Shown here piece after piece: positions 1-5,018 of a stretch of 19,044 nt of DNA. The stretch is from CAYHPR01 sp964358895 (GTDB lineage: Archaea > Micrarchaeota > Micrarchaeia > CABMEP01). The notes below the pieces were generated by a model, which saw only the letters and a program-made list of their open reading frames with translations, did not search any database and was not told the DNA's origin. Numbering within the stretch: the stretch's first letter is position 1; every line of letters begins with the position of its first letter. The position numbers were made by a program, and so were the translations under genes. Location: contig CAYHPR010000012.1 of the NCBI GenBank assembly GCA_964358895.1, positions 1 to 19,044 of the forward strand, read 5' to 3'.

Positions 1-329
1 TCTTTAACAGACAATTTGGGTCTTAAAAATGGTGCAGGTATTTTAAGTATATCAAAATATTTGGCATTTTCATAATGTCCATCAGAATGCAAGCGTATTT
101 TTAGCCGTTTTTTACAACTAGTACAGTTTCTAATCAGATAATTCTTACTTTCTTTTTCAATGAATTTAATATAATCCTCACAGCAGAGTTTAAGTTTTTG
201 AATGGGTCCGACACCTCTATCAATAATTATGTGTCCTGCATATAATTCACAATTATCACATCGTTTAGAAATTGGAAATCTAGGATTAGGTACAGGTATA
301 TGCTTAATCTGGCGAATTTTATTTTGCAT
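1..329 (-). CDS. Cys-rich, probably zinc-binding protein, C-terminus cut by window edge
   Basis: The reading frame is open from an ATG at 329 to the left edge, giving 109 residues without a stop, so the 3' part of the gene lies outside. I see three cysteine clusters: CDNC near residue 23, a CC pair near residue 50, and CTSC near residue 70. This spacing suggests one or two zinc knuckles. The rest is basic and hydrophilic, with no signal peptide or membrane segment. The start is 41 nt downstream of the stop of the HerA-like ATPase gene on the same strand, so the two are probably co-transcribed. No strong Shine-Dalgarno precedes the ATG; there is only GTGAAAG about 5 nt upstream. I do not recognise the family. 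A nucleic-acid-binding role is possible but is inferred only from the cysteines. Confidence 0.7.
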   Translation of the reverse strand, partial: MQNKIRQIKHIPVPNPRFPISKRCDNCELYAGHIIIDRGVGPIQKLKLCCEDYIKFIEKESKNYLIRNCTSCKKRLKIRLHSDGHYENAKYFDILKIPAPFLRPKLSVK

Positions 330-370
330 ATTCTTTCACTTTGTTTATTTGTGCGAAAATCGCTTAACGG

Positions 371-1777
371 CTAGTCTTTTCGCAGTTTTTCGCCACACAT
401 AACACAAAATTTTGAGTTCTTTTCATTAGTATGGCCGTAATTACAGATCCGTGCTTTAGACAGCATCTTCTTTTCTTTTTTTGCGTATCCTTTTCCTATT
501 TCGTTCATTTTTATGTTTTTTTCTTTTGACTTCTGGTTATGCTTTATGAGGAACAGTTCTTCTATTTTGTCCTGGTACTGTTTTTCCAGTCCCTTCACTT
601 TTTTTTCCAGTCCTTCACTAATATTCTTCCAATACTTTGCCTTTTCATATACTTCGATGTATTCTTTTATTATTTCGTTCCTTCGTTTTTCTATATTTTG
701 GTTAAACTCGACGCTCTCTTTATCAGTGACTCTTTCACCCATTTGTTTTATATTCACCATAATCGGTTGTTCGCCACCGGTGTGAAAATAGCCTTCTCCG
801 GGTTTGTTAAGATTCTTGATTTTAATCCAGTCCACCATCACATGTTTAGACATAAATTTAGCGTCCTTCTCCAAAACGCATCTTAATACTAGACAAGCGC
901 CTACATTTGCCAAGGTAGTATCGCTGAAATCCGAAGGCCTCTGAGAGGACAGTACAACGCCCCAACCATACTTCCTTGATTCCCTCAGGAACATGTCAAC
1001 TGGCGATCCCTCGTAGGTGACTCTATGCGCTTCATCCAAGAATATGTACCCTCTAAGTTCGGAGCTTTTTCCCTGAGCATATAATTCGTAAAATAATTTA
1101 TTTAGGAAAAATTCTGAAACAGCGATTTTGACTGTTTCTGTAGGAAGATTCTTAAGCGAAAGAACTGTTTGTCCCGACATTATTTTTTCGAAAGGAATAT
1201 CGATAATCCCTGTCTTAAACACTTTCAAATCAAAAAGATCTGAGCACCGCATCCTTAACTGTTCGGATATGCGGGCTTTAGGCCCTCCTAAAACAGTTAT
1301 TTCATTGATAATTTTCCCTACTTCCGGTAGCGTTGGATAATCTAATTCATACGTTGCCTTATTTGTAATTTCAAACTTCTTTCTTCTATATGCTTCCTGG
1401 ATCGCTTCTCTCAAAATACTTTTTTGAATTTCGCCCAGGTCATAAACCTTGGTAATGATATCGGAGATTTGATAGCTAAATTCCTGCGGTGTTTTGCCGC
1501 CCGTAATCTGCAAGGGATTGAAACCGTTTTGATTCAAATCTATCAAATTTTTACCAAACTCCAAAAAATCCTCGTGAAAATCTAGGACAAGAATTGGTAT
1601 ATTCCTCCTTGATAATTCAAGAGCTATGGCCTTGATAGTCTCGGTTTTTCCAGAACCGCTTGTTCCAACCACTAGAAAGTGAGGATTAACTGCTCTTTGA
1701 TCTTTTGGGTTCCAGAATACATCACGGCTGGCGGCACTTCCTAATAGAATACTTAAATTTTTGTTAGTGTTTTCCAT
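371..1777 (-). CDS. HerA/VirB4-like P-loop ATPase with C-terminal coiled coil and zinc ribbon
   Basis: This 468-residue protein is a probable DNA-translocating ATPase of the HerA/FtsK superfamily. Walker A is GTSGSGKT at residues 38-45. Walker B is IFLDEAH, with D248 and E249. A sensor-like segment, GWGVVLSSQRPSDF, follows near residues 271-284, as in HerA and VirB4/TraG proteins. The N-terminal HAS barrel of classical HerA is absent, because the P-loop begins within 40 residues. After about residue 355 the chain is highly charged and probably coiled coil. It ends in a zinc ribbon with C445, H449, C458 and C461. An in-frame TTG lies one codon upstream at 1780; I prefer the ATG at 1777, which has AGGGG 9 nt before it. 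No NurA nuclease is adjacent, so the classical HerA-NurA resection role is not supported. Such ATPases are frequent in archaeal plasmids and viruses. Confidence 0.88.
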   Translation of the reverse strand: MENTNKNLSILLGSAASRDVFWNPKDQRAVNPHFLVVGTSGSGKTETIKAIALELSRRNIPILVLDFHEDFLEFGKNLIDLNQNGFNPLQITGGKTPQEFSYQISDIITKVYDLGEIQKSILREAIQEAYRRKKFEITNKATYELDYPTLPEVGKIINEITVLGGPKARISEQLRMRCSDLFDLKVFKTGIIDIPFEKIMSGQTVLSLKNLPTETVKIAVSEFFLNKLFYELYAQGKSSELRGYIFLDEAHRVTYEGSPVDMFLRESRKYGWGVVLSSQRPSDFSDTTLANVGACLVLRCVLEKDAKFMSKHVMVDWIKIKNLNKPGEGYFHTGGEQPIMVNIKQMGERVTDKESVEFNQNIEKRRNEIIKEYIEVYEKAKYWKNISEGLEKKVKGLEKQYQDKIEELFLIKHNQKSKEKNIKMNEIGKGYAKKEKKMLSKARICNYGHTNEKNSKFCVMCGEKLRKD

Positions 1778-1902
1778 CAATACGTTCCCCTTAATATTTC
1801 GATTTATCTCGCCAACTGTGCTGATTAATTTCTGCTCAAAATTCTTTTATGCGAATGAATTTCTGCAGGAATGTTTAATATATTAGTGCTTCCAGCATGT
1901 AC

Positions 1903-1932
1903 GGAAAAGCAGTTTGTTTGCTCTGTTTTTCC
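1903..1932. repeat. 10-bp inverted repeat between metallopeptidase and ATPase genes
   Basis: GGAAAAGCAG and CTGTTTTTCC form a 10-bp stem with one G-T wobble and a 10-nt loop. It lies about 60 nt downstream of the metallopeptidase stop in the 215-nt gap before the ATPase gene. It could end the upstream transcript or shape the mRNA between the two genes. The gap shows no ORF that I can support. Confidence 0.5.
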
Positions 1933-1992
1933 TTAAAGGTATAAGCTTAATTCTGCCTGTACTACTGCTTGTCATGTCCTTTCCTTGTTCGT

Positions 1993-2415
1993 TCATTTAA
2001 ACGCCGACTTCAACTGATTCAGAACTCCGTTGATGCCTGCGTTAGGATTACATCTCTCCTTGTAGCGCTTGTGCATCTTCTTCACTTCCTTGCTGCAGAC
2101 ATAGTCATGATGCCTGAATCCTCCTCCGAATGCCTTCGGTATGTGCATAAGCTCATGAATAAGTGTTTCAGTCTGTTCCTCTTCAGACATCTTATCGAAA
2201 CGCTCGCTGATTACCTCTATGGCATAGAACGCCTTCGTCTTCAGGCTGAGTTGCATCACTTTCGGCAGGCCATGGCAGCGAGCTATAGTGTTTCGCGTGG
2301 AAGTCCCTTTGCTGCGGAAGCATGCAATTCTTTCGATATCGATATGACTCATTTCGAGAGTCTGAATTATGTGTTCCGTTCTCTGCCTTATGTCCGGAGC
2401 GTCAAGATATTCCAT
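1993..2415 (-). CDS. Predicted zinc metallopeptidase (COG4900 / phage-metallopeptidase type)
   Basis: This 140-residue single-domain protein carries the zincin motif HELMH at residues 87-91, followed by FGGGFRHHDYVC. The RHH segment there could supply the third metal ligand. The upstream segment with ARCHGLPKVMQ and the FDKMSEEE stretch before the motif resemble a small predicted metallopeptidase family found in archaea and phages (COG4900 / PhageMetallopep, from memory). No signal peptide or membrane segment is seen, so it should act in the cytoplasm on an unknown substrate. The ATG at 2415 has a TATA-like TTTAAATT centred about 25 nt upstream, which indicates a leaderless mRNA. The gene is transcribed divergently from a retropepsin-like operon. 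A long plus-strand frame over 1969-2421 is its shadow. Confidence 0.85.
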   Translation of the reverse strand: MEYLDAPDIRQRTEHIIQTLEMSHIDIERIACFRSKGTSTRNTIARCHGLPKVMQLSLKTKAFYAIEVISERFDKMSEEEQTETLIHELMHIPKAFGGGFRHHDYVCSKEVKKMHKRYKERCNPNAGINGVLNQLKSAFK

Positions 2416-2430
2416 TACTGAAGATTCAAG

Positions 2431-2532
2431 GTTGGGTTTAAATTGGTAATGATTCGGCCGAGAGGTTAATCAAGCGCATAATTCCGGATTAGTTGACCGC
2501 GAGGTGGGAACCACCCAACAACATTTTTAAAC
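2431..2532. promoter_or_regulatory. Divergent promoter region with paired inverted repeats
   Basis: Two TATA-like boxes face away from each other: TTTAAATT at 2437-2444 for the minus-strand metallopeptidase and ATTTTTAAAC at 2523-2532 for the plus-strand DUF5678 gene. Each is centred about 25 nt from its start codon. GTTGGGT (2431-2437) and ACCCAAC (2513-2519) are exact inverted copies touching or near each TATA box. A tight hairpin, GGTGG-GAA-CCACC (2503-2515), sits next to the plus-strand box. The layout would suit an operator controlling both genes, but this is inferred from symmetry only. Confidence 0.55.
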
Positions 2533-2552
2533 CGCGTTGACGTATACGTTTT

Positions 2553-2780
2553 ATGTCATACACGGCTACAGAAGTTGCCACTAGGAACTTCCAGTGGTAT
2601 GTGAATACTAATTTTTCTAAGTACATAGGTGAATGGATAGCTGTCATAGACCAAAAAGTTGTGGCACATAGTAGAAACTTAAAGGAAGTCATGGTCAAGG
2701 TCGAAAAAGAGTTCAAGGGACAGACTCCGTTCGTTGCAAGAATACCTGAAGAGACAAGCAGATTTCTTCAAAGGAACTGA
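2553..2780 (+). CDS. DUF5678-type small protein
   Basis: This 75-residue protein has the pattern I associate with DUF5678: an aromatic NFQWY segment, then the YIGEWIAVIDQKVVAHSRNL core, and a C-terminal PFVARIPEE. It is soluble, with no cysteines and no membrane segment. The function is unknown. The ATG at 2553 lies about 25 nt after a TATA-like box, which suggests leaderless translation. Only 9 nt separate its stop from the start of the retropepsin-like gene, so the two form an operon. From memory, DUF5678 genes are often found next to small aspartic protease-like genes in archaea. That makes it a candidate partner, substrate or inhibitor of the protease, but nothing in the sequence shows which. 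The opposite-strand frame at 2489-2716 is a shadow. Confidence 0.85.
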   Translation: MSYTATEVATRNFQWYVNTNFSKYIGEWIAVIDQKVVAHSRNLKEVMVKVEKEFKGQTPFVARIPEETSRFLQRN

Positions 2781-2789
2781 AGGGATGCT

Positions 2790-3191
2790 ATGCTGTCCTT
2801 CAAGTACAAGTTGGATGAGGGCACAAAGCAATATTATCCAAGAATACCTATTGTCATTTCTTCAGGAACAAGGAATATTGCAGCCGCAGCTCTGCTTGAC
2901 TCTGGATCAACTGGAATACTGATTCCGAAGGATATCTCAGAATATCTTGGCCTTGAAATAGAAAAAACTGAGAAGAGTTCTGTAGTTGGCGGCACAAAAG
3001 TTGAGACTGGAATCACAGCCGCAACAATCATAATTGGCAAAGGATCAGAAACATACAGGCATCGTTTGAGGGTGTCAGTCCTTATGAAAGGAGGTTCCGA
3101 TCTTGATATTCTTTTAGGCAGAGAATTTTTCCAATTTTATGATATAACTTTCAAGGAAAAGAGCAAGGAAGTGATCTTAAAAAAGATCTGA
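2790..3191 (+). CDS. Retropepsin-like aspartic protease (clan AA), single domain
   Basis: This 133-residue protein has the hallmark ALLDSGSTGILIP segment with catalytic D37 in D-S-G-S, where most family members have DTG or DSG. It also has the later DILLGREFF motif around residues 106-113, the hydrophobic-hydrophobic-Gly element that packs behind the active site. A single lobe of this length implies a homodimer with one catalytic Asp from each subunit, as in retroviral proteases and related bacterial and archaeal proteins. There is no signal peptide or membrane segment. The ATG at 2790 is preceded by GAAGGG about 5 nt upstream and lies 9 nt after the DUF5678 stop, so it is the second gene of that operon. 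The substrate is unknown. Some single-domain relatives (the Ddi1 family) act in ubiquitin-linked pathways, but no such domain is present here. Confidence 0.87.
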   Translation: MLSFKYKLDEGTKQYYPRIPIVISSGTRNIAAAALLDSGSTGILIPKDISEYLGLEIEKTEKSSVVGGTKVETGITAATIIIGKGSETYRHRLRVSVLMKGGSDLDILLGREFFQFYDITFKEKSKEVILKKI

Positions 3192-3242
3192 CAATTTTCA
3201 AATATTTTTAATCTGTTTTAGATAAGCTATGGATGTGATAAT

Positions 3243-3611
3243 GTGAAGTATCTAAATAGTAAAGTATTGAAGAGGCCAAAGCAATGGAAAAATGACGGCA
3301 AATATCTTGTAACGTTGGAAGTGACTGATAAGGATATCCTCCTCCTCGAAGATTTAGCAATGTGTTATGTAACAAAGGGTTCTGTCAACAAACAGGGAGT
3401 TAAAGACTATGACGAATCTCATGAACTTGATGATGCATATAAAAATTTCTGTAATCGGACGTTCTACAATTTTCATCTAGTTTGGGTTAAGCACGATATA
3501 GACGGTTGTGATGAGAAAAGTTTTAGATGGTTGCTTAGACATAGAAATAATCCTCCAAAGTCTACAATATTTAGAAAGATCAAGATGCGAAGGAAGAGAT
3601 CTACTAACTAG
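3243..3611 (+). CDS. Hypothetical basic protein, 122 residues
   Basis: I do not recognise this protein. It has a beta-rich start (KYLVTLEVTDKDILLLEDLA), a central acidic region, and a strongly basic C-terminus after residue 95 (FRWLLRHRNNPP, then a Lys/Arg cluster) that could bind nucleic acid. There are three cysteines but no zinc pattern. The start is GTG at 3243; an overlapping ATG at 3241 runs straight into TGA, and a TAG lies in frame upstream. A TATA-like ATTTTTAAT is centred about 35 nt upstream, leaving a short leader that contains GTGAT, a partial match to the archaeal ribosome-binding sequence. It lies 51 nt after the protease gene but has its own promoter signal. Its role in the neighbourhood is unknown. 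Confidence 0.72.
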   Translation: MKYLNSKVLKRPKQWKNDGKYLVTLEVTDKDILLLEDLAMCYVTKGSVNKQGVKDYDESHELDDAYKNFCNRTFYNFHLVWVKHDIDGCDEKSFRWLLRHRNNPPKSTIFRKIKMRRKRSTN

Positions 3612-3624
3612 ATAGGATTATCTT

Positions 3625-3644
3625 ACATTTCACAATCAAAATGT
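3625..3644 (+). terminator. Weak stem-loop after the 122-residue gene
   Basis: ACATTT and AAATGT form a 6-bp stem around an 8-nt loop, 14 nt after the stop codon at 3611. There is no immediate T-run. It could stabilise or end the transcript; the evidence is thin. Confidence 0.3.
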
Positions 3645-3766
3645 GTGATAAACGTTTACGTCGTGATTTTTAGCATACGTTCAAGCAGTTACATCTCCAA
3701 TAACTTCATTAATCCATAGAGAAGGAAGGCTGGCTAGACGATAGCTTTCAGGAATCGGTCGATAGT

Positions 3767-3877
3767 TTAGCTTTTTGGTTTAGGTCTGCACTTCGGGCAG
3801 ACAAAATCCTTGAACTCGTCATCAGTATCGTGTTTGTAATACTCTTTACAATATTTGCATGTTCTTATTTTTTTCAT
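3767..3877 (-). CDS. 36-residue zinc-ribbon miniprotein
   Basis: A short frame from ATG 3877 to TAA 3767 encodes 36 residues with CKYC at positions 7-10 and CPKC at 27-30. Two CxxC pairs 16 residues apart are typical of a minimal zinc ribbon. The middle is acidic (HDTDDEF) and both ends are Lys-rich. The ATG is preceded by GTGGGAGA, a good ribosome-binding match, and a TATA-like CTTTTAAGC is centred about 35 nt upstream, so promoter, leader and start agree. It stands alone between the plus-strand 122-residue gene and the minus-strand winged-helix operon. It may be a DNA- or RNA-binding accessory protein; the function is unknown. Confidence 0.75.
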   Translation of the reverse strand: MKKIRTCKYCKEYYKHDTDDEFKDFVCPKCRPKPKS

Positions 3878-3940
3878 TCTCCCACTTCCTTAATTCGTAC
3901 TAAAGGAGCTTAAAAGTTAACATGTTTCTTAGAATTTATT

Positions 3941-4174
3941 TTATTTCAATTTTTTCCATGCTTTAGGCCTTATTCCTTTTGCTAAATCTCTCAGTTCTAA
4001 AAGCTCTTGCTTCGATATATTATGAATAGTCTGTCCCCTCATGCTCTCTCGAAATTCTTTTTCTGTTAATAGTCCTTGGTCAAAATCTGGAACGGTAGAA
4101 CCATATCCTTTTTTTATCGCATATTTGTACATCCAGTAATACCAGCTTTTCTTCACATTTTTAAGATTTCTCAT
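3941..4174 (-). CDS. Hypothetical protein, second gene of winged-helix operon
   Basis: This 77-residue basic, probably helical protein matches no family I can name. It has an aromatic N-terminal stretch (WYYWMYKYA) that is interrupted by lysines and does not look like a membrane segment. The C-terminal half is a likely helix (SKQELLELRDLAKGI). The ATG at 4174 is preceded by AAGGTGAAA, one of the best Shine-Dalgarno matches in the window, and that site overlaps the TAA stop of the upstream winged-helix gene, whose last base is 9 nt away. The two genes are therefore co-transcribed and probably translationally coupled. A partner or modulator of the upstream regulator is a reasonable guess from position only. 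Confidence 0.72.
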   Translation of the reverse strand: MRNLKNVKKSWYYWMYKYAIKKGYGSTVPDFDQGLLTEKEFRESMRGQTIHNISKQELLELRDLAKGIRPKAWKKLK

Positions 4175-4183
4175 AGTTTCACC

Positions 4184-4465
4184 TTACCAAAGTTGTTTTC
4201 CAAAATATTTTTCTACGATTTCAATTATTTCTTTTTTATAGTGTGAATTTAATGAAACATGAATCTGACCGGTCTTTTTCAGCCATGTAATCAATCCTTT
4301 ATCTACAAGTCTCTTTGCTATTTCTTCTGCTTGACTTTGATGCACAGGAGGTAATGCAGATCTGACATGAATCAATTCAGTATGCTTTCCTCCCCATCTG
4401 TGTTTTCTTGCCAATTTGTAAAGTATATGTGCCTCTAACTGTTCTTCGGAATATTCCTTTTCCAT
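4184..4465 (-). CDS. Small winged-helix DNA-binding protein
   Basis: This protein has 93 residues when read from the ATG at 4465. The fold looks like a winged helix: a first helix (EEQLEAHILYKLARKH), a likely recognition region (HQSQAEEIAKRLVDKGLITWL), then a beta-wing (TGQIHVSLN) and a last helix. It is likely a transcription factor of an archaeal plasmid or virus type, with unknown target. The frame is open 17 codons further upstream to 4516, but that part covers the divergent promoter. The ATG at 4465 has GAGG 8 nt before it and a TATA-like TTTATTG about 25 nt upstream. It is followed by a coupled 77-residue gene and faces another winged-helix gene across a 144-nt gap, so mutual or autoregulation is plausible. 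Confidence 0.75.
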   Translation of the reverse strand: MEKEYSEEQLEAHILYKLARKHRWGGKHTELIHVRSALPPVHQSQAEEIAKRLVDKGLITWLKKTGQIHVSLNSHYKKEIIEIVEKYFGKQLW

Positions 4466-4483
4466 ATTGATGCCTCGCTTCGA

Positions 4484-4579
4484 CAACAATAAACTGGTCT
4501 GGTGGCCTCCCGCCACACTAAATATGTTTTAGTATATTCGATAGTATATATTTATAAATATGCACGTTTTATTATACAT
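4484..4579. promoter_or_regulatory. Divergent promoter of two winged-helix genes with inverted repeat
   Basis: The gap contains a TATA-like TTTATTG (minus strand, about 4484-4496) and an AT-rich tract with TATTATACAT (plus strand, about 4570-4579). A perfect 5-bp hairpin, GTGGC-CTCCC-GCCAC, lies at 4502-4516, directly beside the minus-strand TATA box. It is a candidate operator for one of the two regulators. Confidence 0.5.
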
Positions 4580-4609
4580 ACATTAGTTAATAGAAATGGC
4601 GTGAATGGA

Positions 4610-4939
4610 ATGGAAGACAAATCTTTTTTCTTAGAATTCTTCGGAGATACTCCGATGTTTAGAGTGATAGACTTCCTGTTCGAGCACCGGCTGGAAGATT
4701 TCACTAAGACCGATATTGCAAAAGGAGCAGACGTAAGCTGGGCATCGCTATTCAAGCACTGGGATGAGCTGGAAAAACACAAGATAGTAAAAGTAACTCG
4801 ACAGATCGGACGAGTTAGGCTATATCAATTAAATGAAAGTGAACCAATCGTCAAAGAATTGAAACACATCGAAATGACATTGATTAAACAAGCTGCAGAA
4901 GAAGAGGAAAGCAAAATAAAAATCAAAGCCAGACATTAA
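4610..4939 (+). CDS. Winged-helix transcriptional regulator
   Basis: This 109-residue regulator has a clear winged helix over residues 10-80: a first helix (MFRVIDFLFEHRLEDF), the helix-turn-helix (TKTDIAKGADVSWASLFKHWDELEKHKIV) and a wing (TRQIGRVRLYQLN). A charged C-terminal helix follows and could mediate dimer formation. It resembles small archaeal ArsR/MarR-like regulators common in many genomes and plasmids. The frame is open upstream to 4502, but those codons cross the promoter and hairpin and read as non-protein-like. I take ATG 4610, with GGCGTGA 6 nt upstream and a TATA-like box about 36 nt upstream. GTG 4601 is an alternative. It is divergent from another winged-helix gene and convergent with the primase gene. 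Confidence 0.82.
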   Translation: MEDKSFFLEFFGDTPMFRVIDFLFEHRLEDFTKTDIAKGADVSWASLFKHWDELEKHKIVKVTRQIGRVRLYQLNESEPIVKELKHIEMTLIKQAAEEEESKIKIKARH

Positions 4940-4942
4940 TTA

Positions 4943-4958
4943 GATGAATTACTTCATC
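4943..4958. terminator. Stem-loop between convergent genes
   Basis: GATGAA-TTAC-TTCATC is a perfect 6-bp stem with a tetraloop, starting 3 nt after the regulator's stop and 60 nt beyond the stop of the primase gene on the other strand. The position between convergent genes suggests a bidirectional 3'-end signal. A T-run (TTTTTTT, 5013-5019) abuts the primase stop on the plus strand. Confidence 0.4.
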
Positions 4959-5018
4959 ATATACCTCGCCCGTTTCATTTAAGCCTTTAGTTTAACTGGT
5001 GTAAATCTTATCTTTTTT

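Noticed and set aside
1969..2421. 150-codon plus-strand frame over the metallopeptidase gene
   Set aside because: The minus-strand frame carries the HELMH motif and a leaderless promoter; the plus frame has neither and is a shadow.
3784..3802. GTCTGC...GCAGAC hairpin with a CTTCGG loop on the plus strand
   Set aside because: It coincides with the codons of the CPKC knuckle of the 36-residue zinc ribbon, and no plus-strand transcript obviously ends here. Coding constraint explains it well enough.
4502..4609. 36-codon N-terminal extension of the winged-helix regulator
   Set aside because: It reads through the hairpin and AT-rich promoter, and the translated segment is Tyr/Ile-rich from TATA repeats.
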